From positions 1 to 64,000 of the forward strand of contig NZ_BSFN01000017.1 of assembly GCF_027922365.1 (NCBI RefSeq): a DNA stretch of 64,000 bases, read 5' to 3'. Below, one piece after another: positions 1 through 7,638 of the stretch. Source of the DNA: Pseudomonas turukhanskensis. GTDB lineage: Bacteria > Pseudomonadota > Gammaproteobacteria > Pseudomonadales > Pseudomonadaceae. The notes beneath the pieces were generated by a model. The model searched no databases. It was not told where the DNA came from and saw only the letters and a list, made by a program, of their open reading frames with translations. Position numbers and translations under genes: made by a program. Position 1 is the first letter of the stretch; the number at the start of each line of letters is the position of its first letter.

Positions 1-78
1 CGCAAGCTGCTGCACATCGCCTATGGTGTACTCAAATCGGGACAACCCTTCGATGTGCAAAAGGCGCTTGCCCACTGA
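1..78 (+). CDS. IS110-like transposase, C-terminal fragment
   Basis: An open frame enters from the left edge and ends at TGA 76-78, encoding 25 residues (begins RKLLHIAYGVLKSG). This resembles the C-terminal tail of IS110/IS116/IS902-type transposases. Only the tail is visible, so I cannot tell whether the element is intact upstream. It sits 63 bp before folE, at the edge of the accessory region, so it may mark an old insertion boundary. The family call rests on one short motif. Confidence 0.5.
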   Translation, partial: RKLLHIAYGVLKSGQPFDVQKALAH

Positions 79-141
79 TGGGCAAGACGGTATCTACGAG
101 ATCAACAGCATCGCGCAACCCACAACAACAAGGTCTCCCCC

Positions 142-699
142 ATGAACGACGAACTCGAACCCCACTACCACGCCATCCTCAAAGGCGTCGGCGAAAACCC
201 GCAGCGTGAAGGGTTGCTGGACACCCCCAAACGCGCCGCCAAGGCCATGCAGTTCCTCTGCCATGGCTACCAGCAAACCCTCGATGAAATCGTCAATGGC
301 GCGCTGTTCGAGTCGGATAACGACGAGATGGTGATCGTGCGTGATATCGAGCTGTATTCGCTTTGTGAACACCACCTGCTGCCGTTCATTGGCAAAGCCC
401 ATGTGGCCTATATGCCGACGGGCAAGGTGCTTGGGCTGTCCAAGGTGGCGCGCATTGTCGATATGTATGCCCGGCGTTTGCAGATCCAGGAAAACCTCAC
501 CCGGCAAATCGCCGAAGCGATTGCCGAGGTTACCCATGCGGCCGGCGTGGCGGTGGTTATCGAGGCCAAGCATATGTGCATGATGATGCGCGGGGTGCAG
601 AAGCAGAATTCGCAGATGTGTACCTCGGTAATGCTCGGGGCGTTTCGCGACTCGCAAAACACACGCCAGGAATTTCTGCAGTTGATTCGCGGGCACTAG
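142..699 (+). CDS. folE: GTP cyclohydrolase I
   Basis: 185 residues. Converts GTP to 7,8-dihydroneopterin triphosphate, the first step of tetrahydrofolate/pterin synthesis, in the cytosol. Zinc ligands of type I enzymes are visible: Cys75 and His78 in the CEHHLLPF motif and Cys146 in HMCMMMRG. The QNSQMCTS motif near the C-terminus also fits. The protein is a little shorter than E. coli FolE (222 aa) because its N-terminus is short, as in many Pseudomonas paralogues. The start is preceded by AAGG about 8 bp upstream. Its stop lies 10 bp from the stop of the convergent SDR gene. Pseudomonads often carry more than one folE; which copy this is cannot be decided here. Confidence 0.95.
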   Translation: MNDELEPHYHAILKGVGENPQREGLLDTPKRAAKAMQFLCHGYQQTLDEIVNGALFESDNDEMVIVRDIELYSLCEHHLLPFIGKAHVAYMPTGKVLGLSKVARIVDMYARRLQIQENLTRQIAEAIAEVTHAAGVAVVIEAKHMCMMMRGVQKQNSQMCTSVMLGAFRDSQNTRQEFLQLIRGH

Positions 700-709
700 C
701 CACTAGGTT

Positions 710-1465
710 CTAACTGAGCATCAGCATGCCGCCGTCGATCATCAGGGTTTGCCCGGTCACAAACCGCGAGCCCTCGCCTGCCAGAAACACCAACACCGGC
801 GCCAGGTCGCGCGCCGGCTCGCCCAAGCGGCCACCTATCGGCACCTGAGCGGCCATATAGGCATCGTGCTGCTGCAGCTGTTCGGCGTTCATGCTGGCAC
901 GGGTGGTGTCGTACATTGGCGTCCACATAGCGGGGGCAATGGCATTTACGGTAATGCCCAGCGGCCCCCACTCGCGCGCCACGGTACGCGTCCAGGCCAG
1001 CACCGCGCCTTTGCTGGCGGCGTAGTGCGCTTTGCCGGGCTGGCCCATCACGCCGGCGGCTGAGGCGAAATTGATGATGCGTCCGCCGTGGTCCTTAAGC
1101 CGTTCATAGGCGGCACGGTTGGTCAGAAAGGTGCCGCGTGTGTTCACGGCAAAGACCTTCTCCCACTCATCTAGGGTAATGGCGTCGGCCGTGGCATTGG
1201 GCGCGATGGCGGCAGCGTGTACCAACACATCCAGGCCATTGAGCTGCTCACTGGCCCAGGCAAAAGCGGCGGTTACCGAGTCGCTGTCCGAGATATCGCA
1301 AACCCGCGAACGGGCCCAGCCACCTTTGTGGCTTTGGATGGAGGCGGACTCGCCCACGTCCAGGCTGACCACATGGGCACCTTCCTCGACGAACGCGTTG
1401 ACTACCGCCGCGCCAATACCCCTCGCGCCGCCGGTGACGATGATGCGTTTACCTGCCAGTTGCAT
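710..1465 (-). CDS. SDR-family dehydrogenase (acyl-CoA operon, last gene)
   Basis: 251 residues, a classical short-chain dehydrogenase/reductase. TGGARGIG (11-18) is the nucleotide-binding loop. Asp36 after the second strand favours NAD(H). The catalytic triad is Ser135, Tyr148, Lys152. The usual NNAG is replaced by HAAA (83-86). An SD (AAGGA) precedes the ATG. It is the last gene of the minus-strand run CoA-transferase/SDR/ACAD/kinase/SDR, separated from the kinase gene by a REP doublet. Likely role: oxidation of a hydroxyacyl-CoA or alcohol intermediate, as LvaD does in levulinate catabolism. The substrate is inferred from context only. Confidence 0.85.
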   Translation of the reverse strand: MQLAGKRIIVTGGARGIGAAVVNAFVEEGAHVVSLDVGESASIQSHKGGWARSRVCDISDSDSVTAAFAWASEQLNGLDVLVHAAAIAPNATADAITLDEWEKVFAVNTRGTFLTNRAAYERLKDHGGRIINFASAAGVMGQPGKAHYAASKGAVLAWTRTVAREWGPLGITVNAIAPAMWTPMYDTTRASMNAEQLQQHDAYMAAQVPIGGRLGEPARDLAPVLVFLAGEGSRFVTGQTLMIDGGMLMLS

Positions 1466-1504
1466 GGTGTATGTCCTTATCGTTCGGGCCTGACGTTGAG
1501 CCCT

Positions 1505-1583
1505 GTAGGAGCCAGCTTGCTGGCGAATGCAATTTCAGCGTTTGCACAACATTGGAGAGCTTCGCCAGCGAGCTGGCTCCTAC
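1505..1583. repeat. REP doublet (REPIN-like inverted repeat)
   Basis: Two 23-bp arms (1505-1527 and 1561-1583) in opposite orientation, differing at one position, separated by 33 bp. They carry the Pseudomonas REP core GGAGCCAGCTTGCTGGC. The right arm contains the stop codon (1580-1582) of the kinase gene. The same doublet occurs at 57488-57565. REPs are mobilised by RAYT transposases; none is in the window. Confidence 0.85.
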
Positions 1584-2629
1584 GGTTGGTGGATACGGTT
1601 TAGGGCGGTGGCGAACAGGCGCACGGCCGAAGCGTGGTGCTTTTCCCCGGTAGCCATGGGCGCCTTGCCTGCGCAGGCGCGGGCATAGCTGACTTCGAGA
1701 AAGATGCCGAGCTTGAAGCCGGCCAATACCAGGTACCAGGTGAAGTCGGCCAATGAACGCGAGCTGCCGGCGCGGTAGTGGGCGACCAGTTCGTCGCTGC
1801 TGCAGAAGCCATCCCAGGGATGAACCTCAATGGTGCCGGCGCCAAAACCATTGGCGTCCGGCCAGGTGACTACCAGCCAGGCCAGGTCCAGCAACGGGTC
1901 GCCAATGGTGGCTAACTCCCAGTCGACCACCGCCGCCAGCTCGGCGCTGTCGGGGTGGAACATCACGTTTGAGAGGTGGAAGTCGCCATGGGCAATGCCG
2001 GGCTGAAATTGCCGCGGGCAGTTGCCATTTAGCCAGGCAGCCAGGCGCGCCAGCCCCGGTAGGCCATCGGCGCCCGGCCAGCCGGGGTAGTCTTTGACGC
2101 TATCCAGATGCAGCAGCCAGCGCGTTACCTGGCGTTGGTGAAAGCCCTCGGGCCGGCCGAAGTCTGTCAGGCCCACTGCTTGGTAATCGATTTCACCGAG
2201 GTGCAATAACGCATCGACCATCGCCAGCCCCATGCGCCGGCGCAATGCCGGCTTGTGGCTGTGGGGCTCAGGCAAGCCTGCTGCGGAGTTGGGGTTAAAA
2301 CCTTGTACAGGTTCCATCAGGTAGAAGCTGGCACCCAGCACGCTCGGGTCATCACAAGCCGCGATAAGTGCTGCATGCGGCACCGCCGAACCGGCCAGCG
2401 CCTTGAGCAAGCGCGCTTCACGGGCGATGGTTTTGCCGCCGACTTCGCTCAGCGCTTTGGAGGGCCGCCGCAGCACGAATTCCCGTGTACCACGGCGAAA
2501 CCGCAGCAACAGATTCTGTGTGCCCCCGGTCAAGCGTACGGGCGAATTGATAGACCCGCTTTCCAGCCCTTGCCTATCCATCCACTCGGCCAGGCGCGTG
2601 AGGTCGACCAACTCCTGCCAGTCGCTCAT
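1580..2629 (-). CDS. Phosphotransferase-family kinase (APH fold, LvaA/ACAD10-kinase-like)
   Basis: 349 residues with the aminoglycoside-phosphotransferase fold. The catalytic loop HGDFHLSN and the metal-binding motif VVDWELATIGDPLLDLAW are intact, so it should be active. Its start overlaps the stop of the acyl-CoA dehydrogenase gene by 4 nt (ATGA), implying translational coupling. Kinases of this family paired with an ACAD are known to phosphorylate the 4-hydroxyl of 4-hydroxyacyl-CoAs before elimination (LvaA with LvaC in Pseudomonas levulinate catabolism; the kinase domain of ACAD10). I infer that role here. The stop codon lies inside a REP arm. Antibiotic resistance is unlikely given the neighbours. 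Confidence 0.85.
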   Translation of the reverse strand: MSDWQELVDLTRLAEWMDRQGLESGSINSPVRLTGGTQNLLLRFRRGTREFVLRRPSKALSEVGGKTIAREARLLKALAGSAVPHAALIAACDDPSVLGASFYLMEPVQGFNPNSAAGLPEPHSHKPALRRRMGLAMVDALLHLGEIDYQAVGLTDFGRPEGFHQRQVTRWLLHLDSVKDYPGWPGADGLPGLARLAAWLNGNCPRQFQPGIAHGDFHLSNVMFHPDSAELAAVVDWELATIGDPLLDLAWLVVTWPDANGFGAGTIEVHPWDGFCSSDELVAHYRAGSSRSLADFTWYLVLAGFKLGIFLEVSYARACAGKAPMATGEKHHASAVRLFATALNRIHQP

Positions 2630-3921
2630 GCGTCGTGCTCGCCCATGCTGGCTAACGCATCCGCGTATTTTTCTCGGGCACGGGCGGCGGCAGTCGGGCG
2701 GTGGTAGTCGGGGAACAGCTCCTCGCAGGGCTCGTAGTCACGCAGCAGTTGCTTGGCGACGGTGACTTTGTGGACTTCGGTCGGGCCGTCGGCCAGGCCC
2801 ATTTGGAAGGCGCGGACGATATAGCCGGTAAACGGCATTTCTTCCGAAACACCCAACGAGCCATGCACATGCAGCGCCCGCGCAGCGATGTCGTGCAGCA
2901 CGGTCGGCATCGCTGCTTTTACAGCGGCGATGTCTTTGCGCACCCGTTTGTAGTCCTGGTATTGGTCGATTCGCCAGGCGGTGCGCATCACCAGCAAACG
3001 GAACTGTTCGAGTTGAATCCAGGAGTCGGCGATCTTCTCCTGCACCATCTGTTTGTCCGCCAAACGACTGCCTTGCGTACTACGCGACAACGCCCGTTCG
3101 CACAGAGCATCCAACGCTTTCTGCGCCTGGCCAATCACGCGCATGGCGTGGTGTACGCGGCCGCCGCCAAGGCGTACCTGCGCAACCACAAAGGCCTGTC
3201 CCGGCTCGCCCAACATATCGCTGGCCGGCACTCGTACCTGGTCGAACGACAGGTAGGCATGGGTAGCAGCCGGGTCATCGGCGATGCCGACGTTGCGGAT
3301 AATGCTTACCCCCGGCGTATCGGCCGCCACGATAAACATCGACATGCCGTGGTGGGCTGATACGTTCTTGTCGGTAACCGCCATCACGATATAAAACGCG
3401 GCGTAGCGGGCGTTGGAGGCAAACCATTTCTGGCCAGTGATCACCCAATGGTCACCGTCACGTACCGCTTCGGTGGTGAATACGGCCGGGTCGGCACCGC
3501 CTTGCGGTTCAGTCATGGCGAAGCAGGAAACAATGTCGCCATCGAGCAGCGGTTGCAGGTAGCGCTGCTTCTGCGCCGGCGTGCCGTAGTGGGCAAGAAT
3601 TTCACTGTTGCCGGAGTCCGGCGCCTGACAGCCGAAGACTATGGGGCCGAACAGCGAGCGGCCGAGAATTTCGTTGATCAACGCCAGGCGCACTTGGCCG
3701 TAGCCGGCGCCGCCCAGTTCAGGACCGAGGTGGCAGGCCCATAATTTTCGCGCTTTAACCTGGGTTTGCAGGGGTTTGACCAGCTTGCGAAACAGCGGGT
3801 CGTGGATATTCCACGGGCTGCCCAGCACATGGTCCAGCGGTTCGACTTCTTCGCGCACAAACTGGTCGATCCAGTCGAGCTCCAGCTGAAATTCGGGGTC
3901 GGTCTGAAAATCCCAGGCCAT
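2626..3921 (-). CDS. Acyl-CoA dehydrogenase family protein (ACAD10/11, LvaC type)
   Basis: 431 residues with the three-part acyl-CoA dehydrogenase fold: helical N-terminus, a central beta domain with CFAMTEPQGGADPAVF, and a helical C-terminus with LADGPTEVH. The last motif replaces the canonical YEGTSE-type segment that carries the catalytic glutamate in medium-chain enzymes. That is characteristic of ACAD10/11-like proteins acting with an APH kinase on 4-hydroxyacyl-CoAs. FAD-dependent, probably cytosolic. AGGAG precedes the ATG, and the gene overlaps the kinase gene by 4 nt. A conventional desaturase role cannot be excluded. Confidence 0.88.
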   Translation of the reverse strand: MAWDFQTDPEFQLELDWIDQFVREEVEPLDHVLGSPWNIHDPLFRKLVKPLQTQVKARKLWACHLGPELGGAGYGQVRLALINEILGRSLFGPIVFGCQAPDSGNSEILAHYGTPAQKQRYLQPLLDGDIVSCFAMTEPQGGADPAVFTTEAVRDGDHWVITGQKWFASNARYAAFYIVMAVTDKNVSAHHGMSMFIVAADTPGVSIIRNVGIADDPAATHAYLSFDQVRVPASDMLGEPGQAFVVAQVRLGGGRVHHAMRVIGQAQKALDALCERALSRSTQGSRLADKQMVQEKIADSWIQLEQFRLLVMRTAWRIDQYQDYKRVRKDIAAVKAAMPTVLHDIAARALHVHGSLGVSEEMPFTGYIVRAFQMGLADGPTEVHKVTVAKQLLRDYEPCEELFPDYHRPTAAARAREKYADALASMGEHDA

Positions 3922-3944
3922 GGTACGTCTCCTAGCAAAAGGGC

Positions 3945-4682
3945 TCAGGCCAGCAGCATGCCGCCGTCGACCAATAGGGTTTGGCCGAGCACATAGCTGG
4001 CCAGGGGCGAGGCGAGAAACAGGGCGACATTGGCCATGTCTTGCGGGGTGCCGAGGCGCCCTTGCGGAATGCCGCGCAAGGCGCCTTCCAGGCGTTTCGG
4101 GCTGCTGGTGGTCACGCGCGTGAGCTTGGTTTCCACCAGGCCAGGTGCGATGCCGTTTACCCGAATACCGTCGCGCGCCCAGGCTTCGGCCAAGGTGCGG
4201 GTCAGGCCAAAGGCGCCGGTTTTGGAGGCGTTGTAGGCCGGGTTGCCACGCGTGGAATGGAAAGCGGCCGCAGAGCTGACGGTAATCATCGAGCCCTGGG
4301 CCTCCTTCAGCTGCGGGTAAAACTTCTGCGCGCAGACCATCAGGCTGGTGAGGTTGACATCTAGCACCCGTTTGAAGCCTTCGGTTTGAAATTCCTGCCG
4401 GTCGTAGAGCACCGTGCCCTGGGCTTGCACCAGTACATCCAGGCGGGTAAACGGGATGGCGGCGGCTTCGATCAACGCGGTATCCGCGACATCGACCTGG
4501 GCGTAGTGCAGGCCTTCCAGGTTCGAGTCTGGCGAGTCGGCGTAGGCCGCCGCGTTAGCGCGGGTGCCCCAGACATACACCTCGGCACCGCGCTGGCGGA
4601 AGCTTTGGGCAATGCCATTGCCGATGCCGCTGGAACCGCCGACGACCAGCACGGTTTTACCGCTGAAATCCAATTCGTTCAT
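3945..4682 (-). CDS. SDR-family dehydrogenase
   Basis: 245 residues. Classical SDR with GGSSGIG (15-21) and triad Ser137, Tyr150, Lys154. The NAG motif is replaced by QAQG (86-89). It lies 23 bp upstream of the ACAD gene in the same operon, and GGAG precedes the start. The C-terminal VLGQTLLVDGGMLL is typical of 3-oxoacyl reductase-like SDRs. Together with the SDR at 710-1465 it gives the acyl-CoA operon two alcohol/ketone redox steps. Substrate unknown. Confidence 0.85.
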   Translation of the reverse strand: MNELDFSGKTVLVVGGSSGIGNGIAQSFRQRGAEVYVWGTRANAAAYADSPDSNLEGLHYAQVDVADTALIEAAAIPFTRLDVLVQAQGTVLYDRQEFQTEGFKRVLDVNLTSLMVCAQKFYPQLKEAQGSMITVSSAAAFHSTRGNPAYNASKTGAFGLTRTLAEAWARDGIRVNGIAPGLVETKLTRVTTSSPKRLEGALRGIPQGRLGTPQDMANVALFLASPLASYVLGQTLLVDGGMLLA

Positions 4683-4735
4683 GGGTACTCCGTATGGTTT
4701 TTGTGGGTGAGGCTACGGCCGTCACGCTTTTGATC

Positions 4736-4805
4736 TCGTAGGGTGTGCTGTGCGCACCGTGCGATTTCGTGGGAGATCGCTTGGTGCGCACAGCACACCC
4801 TACGA
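4736..4805. repeat. Perfect 23-bp inverted repeat (hairpin, REP-like)
   Basis: Arms 4736-4758 and 4783-4805 are perfectly complementary (core GTAGGGTGTGCTGTGCGCA). The 24-nt loop contains a further small GCGAT/ATCGC pairing. It begins immediately beyond the stop codon of the CoA-transferase gene (4806-4808) on the downstream side. It could end transcription or belong to a second REP family. There is no T-run. Confidence 0.75.
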
Positions 4806-7037
4806 TTACAGCGTCAGCAGGCCAGCAGCGGCCAAGCGTTCCAGTTCATCGCTGGCAAACCCCAGCCCTTCCAGCACCTGCCGGGTGTGTTGGCCCAACG
4901 CCGGTGGCGGTCGTTGCAGGCTCAGCGGTAAATCGCCGAAATCCCAGAACGCGCCAATCTGTTGCAGGTCACCGTAAACAGCGTGGGGGTAATGGGTGTG
5001 CAGGCCGGCAGCGGCGTGTTCGGGGCTGTCGAGGAAGGCATCGAGCTGGGCTTCCAGCACGGCTTCGGCAGGTACGTTGGCGTCGGCCAGATGCTCCAGC
5101 GCGGCGTGCTGGGTAAGCCCAGCGAAGTAATCGACGGGATGTTCTCCGGTCACCGAATGGAATCGTTCGACCTCATCCGGCAGCAACGCCGCCACCGCAA
5201 TCCAGGCATCACGGCAGGCGTACAAACGATGGCTGTCACTCAGGCCGGTCTGCTCGCCATCCATATGCTCAATGGCGCTGACGCTGCCGTCCGCGCGGCC
5301 GACCGCTTCGCTCATGGTCAGCAAGGTAGCGCCGAGTAACGACGAGTTGACCATCTGCCCGGCACCTGTGTGGTTGCGCTGGTACAGGCCGAGCAACAAC
5401 GCATACACCGACGAAAGCCCGGCAAAGAAATCACCCACGCCAAAACGCAGCCACATCGGCGGTTGCCCGGCGCCGCCCTGCTCCACTTCCCAGCCGCACG
5501 AGGCTTGCATCAGTTGGTCGAACCCCGGCCAATCGGCACGCGGGCCGCTGGGGCCATAGGCGCTGACATGACAGTAGAGCAGCTGCGGATTCAGGGCCTT
5601 GAGGCTGTCGTAATCGACCTTGAGTTTGCGTGCCGCCGGCAGGCGCATATTGTGGTGCACCACGTCCGCCCAGCGCGCCAATGCCTGCACGACGGCCTCG
5701 GTTTGGCTATCGCCCAGTTGCAGCGCCACACCGAGTTTGCCGCGCTGGGTGCCGCTGAAAATTCGCTCGAGGCGGCGCATGGCATCGCCTTTGGGCGCCT
5801 CGACCTTGATCACCTCGGCGCCCAGGTCCGCCAGCAGCAGGCAGGCGAACGGCCCGGCCAGGTAGGCGCCGAGGTCGAGCACTTTGAGGCCGTGCAGCGG
5901 CGCTAACGAACCACCCGCACTTGCTGCCAATGCTGGTTTCGGCGCGGCATTCAGCAGCTGTTTATTGCCTTCCCCGGCGACCGGCGCACTGCCGCCGACC
6001 CGCGCCGGCGGCTGTACTTTCCAGGCTGGGCCCGGCTGCAACGTTTTGCCTAACACGACATCGTCCACTTCAACCACATAGCCGTTAAGCCGTGCTTGCT
6101 CGTCGAAGTAGATCGCGCCAAAGGGCGCGGCGATTTGTGCGGCCACGTCGTGTTGCCAGAAATGCTCGACCCAGTCTTGCGCGGGCCGGGTGGCAATGAC
6201 CGCTTTGTTGGCGCCGAAGTTGGGTGCCACATGGCTGGGCGGCCAGAGGGCATTCAAGCGCGTGACTTCAGCTTCACCCAGCGCAGCCAAGGCGGTGGCC
6301 ATCCACGGTGCCTTGTCCGGCGAATAATGCACGTGCAGCCAACGGCCATCGGCGCATGGGTGCAGGGGAATGGGGATGTGTTTGTCGAGTCCCTTGGCAA
6401 AGGTCGGCGTCGGCGTTTGCGCGCGGTTCCAATGCATGGTCATGGGCACCAGCGCGGCTTGGGCCAGGCTGGTATGGGCGATGCCGCCACGGCCGTCTCG
6501 GTCGCGGGCGATCAATCGTGCCATCACACCGATCACACACAGCCAGCAGGCCAGCCAGTTAGCGAAGGGCATGCGCACAAATACTGGTCCTTCACGGTGG
6601 CCGGGCTGCTCATCCAGCAAGCCCAGGCGCGCGAGGATGAGGGTTTCGCGTGGCAGCGCATTCGCCAGCGCATAGCGCTGTGGCCAACCACTAATCGCGG
6701 AGATGACCAGGTTAGGGAACACCTTGATTAGCTGCGCGTCTTGCAGCCCGTGGGCGGCGGCAACCTGCGGGGTAAAGTCATGGAGCACTACATCGGCGCT
6801 GGCCAGTAGCCGCTGCAGCTGCTGGTGGTCGTTCGCGTTGTGCAGATCGAGGGTAATGCTGCGCTTGCCCCGATTGAGTGTGGCAAACAGCGCGGCGTTA
6901 AGCCGGGCGGGATTGCTTGGCGACTCCACCATCACCACCTCGGCGCCGGCTTCACGCAATTGCAGGCCAGCGGCAGAGCCAGCGATTCCGGAACACAAGC
7001 TGATAACGCGAATACCGTGGAGGATGGCTTGGCTCAT
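4806..7037 (-). CDS. Double-length class III (CaiB/BaiF) CoA-transferase
   Basis: 743 residues, about twice the family's usual 400, made of two tandem CaiB-type domains (about 1-360 and 375-743). The C-terminal half is canonical: LHGLKVLDLGAYLAGPFACLLLADLGAEVIKVE, then ADWPGFDQLMQAS with the predicted catalytic Asp. In the N-terminal half the matching segment reads ANALPRETLILAR with no Asp, so this half is probably non-catalytic. Class III enzymes are interlocked dimers, so this is probably a covalent pseudo-dimer. It is the first gene of the minus-strand operon, divergent from the VOC gene. Expected role: activating a carboxylic acid to its CoA thioester for the kinase/ACAD/SDR enzymes downstream. 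Confidence 0.9.
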   Translation of the reverse strand: MSQAILHGIRVISLCSGIAGSAAGLQLREAGAEVVMVESPSNPARLNAALFATLNRGKRSITLDLHNANDHQQLQRLLASADVVLHDFTPQVAAAHGLQDAQLIKVFPNLVISAISGWPQRYALANALPRETLILARLGLLDEQPGHREGPVFVRMPFANWLACWLCVIGVMARLIARDRDGRGGIAHTSLAQAALVPMTMHWNRAQTPTPTFAKGLDKHIPIPLHPCADGRWLHVHYSPDKAPWMATALAALGEAEVTRLNALWPPSHVAPNFGANKAVIATRPAQDWVEHFWQHDVAAQIAAPFGAIYFDEQARLNGYVVEVDDVVLGKTLQPGPAWKVQPPARVGGSAPVAGEGNKQLLNAAPKPALAASAGGSLAPLHGLKVLDLGAYLAGPFACLLLADLGAEVIKVEAPKGDAMRRLERIFSGTQRGKLGVALQLGDSQTEAVVQALARWADVVHHNMRLPAARKLKVDYDSLKALNPQLLYCHVSAYGPSGPRADWPGFDQLMQASCGWEVEQGGAGQPPMWLRFGVGDFFAGLSSVYALLLGLYQRNHTGAGQMVNSSLLGATLLTMSEAVGRADGSVSAIEHMDGEQTGLSDSHRLYACRDAWIAVAALLPDEVERFHSVTGEHPVDYFAGLTQHAALEHLADANVPAEAVLEAQLDAFLDSPEHAAAGLHTHYPHAVYGDLQQIGAFWDFGDLPLSLQRPPPALGQHTRQVLEGLGFASDELERLAAAGLLTL

Positions 7038-7132
7038 ACAGCACCTTTTGGTGTCTTGTTTTGCTCACAGCGCCCTGCAGCAAAAGCTGCAGCACGAATC
7101 CCATGGCTGCACCCTACTCCACCGCCTATAAA

Positions 7133-7165
7133 TTCCATATTTAGATTAGGATTCCGAATATAGAA
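7133..7165. promoter_or_regulatory. Inverted repeat in divergent CoA-transferase/VOC promoter region
   Basis: TTCCATATT (7133-7141) and AATATAGAA (7157-7165) form a nearly perfect inverted repeat (8 of 9 pairs) with a 15-bp spacer, in AT-rich sequence between two divergent genes. It looks like a repressor or IclR/GntR-type operator. No matching regulator lies beside it. Confidence 0.4.
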
Positions 7166-7230
7166 CCATAAGTCACAATATGCACATTTCCCTATACTTT
7201 GTTCCATTTTCTGTAAAACGGGCGTTGCCG

Positions 7231-7638
7231 ATGATTACGCGTATGGACCACTTCACCCTCGTCAGCGACAATCTGGATGCCACTCGGCAGTTCTATGTCG
7301 AGGTGCTTGGCCTTGCCGAAGGGCCGCGTCCGCCCTTCCCGGTACCGGGGTTCTGGTTGTACGCGGGAGAGCATCCGGTACTGCATGTGGTCGGTGTCAC
7401 GCAGATGCCGGAACCGCGCCGTGGCGTGCTCGACCATATGGCGTTTCGGGCCGAGGGTTTGGCACGCACATGGCTGATTCTGGAACGCTACGGCATCCGC
7501 TTTTCGGTGGTGCGTGCACCCGGCGCCGAACGTACCTGGCAGCTGTTTATGCAAGACCCCAACGGCGCTGAGGTGGAGCTGGATTTCGACGCCACTGAGC
7601 TACCGCCCGCCGATTGGAAAACCCGCCTCGAGCGCTAG
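7231..7638 (+). CDS. VOC (glyoxalase/dioxygenase fold) protein
   Basis: 135 residues from MITRMDHFTLV; an upstream in-frame ATG at 7180 is less likely because it adds 17 non-conserved residues. Single vicinal-oxygen-chelate module pair with likely metal ligands His in MDHFTL, His in VLHVVG, LDH near the middle and Glu in AEVELDF. The family includes glyoxalases, extradiol dioxygenases and epimerases, and the substrate cannot be told. It is transcribed away from the CoA-transferase and meets the convergent SDR gene tail to tail. The two share the palindrome CTAG (7635-7638) as overlapping stop codons. Confidence 0.75.
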   Translation: MITRMDHFTLVSDNLDATRQFYVEVLGLAEGPRPPFPVPGFWLYAGEHPVLHVVGVTQMPEPRRGVLDHMAFRAEGLARTWLILERYGIRFSVVRAPGAERTWQLFMQDPNGAEVELDFDATELPPADWKTRLER

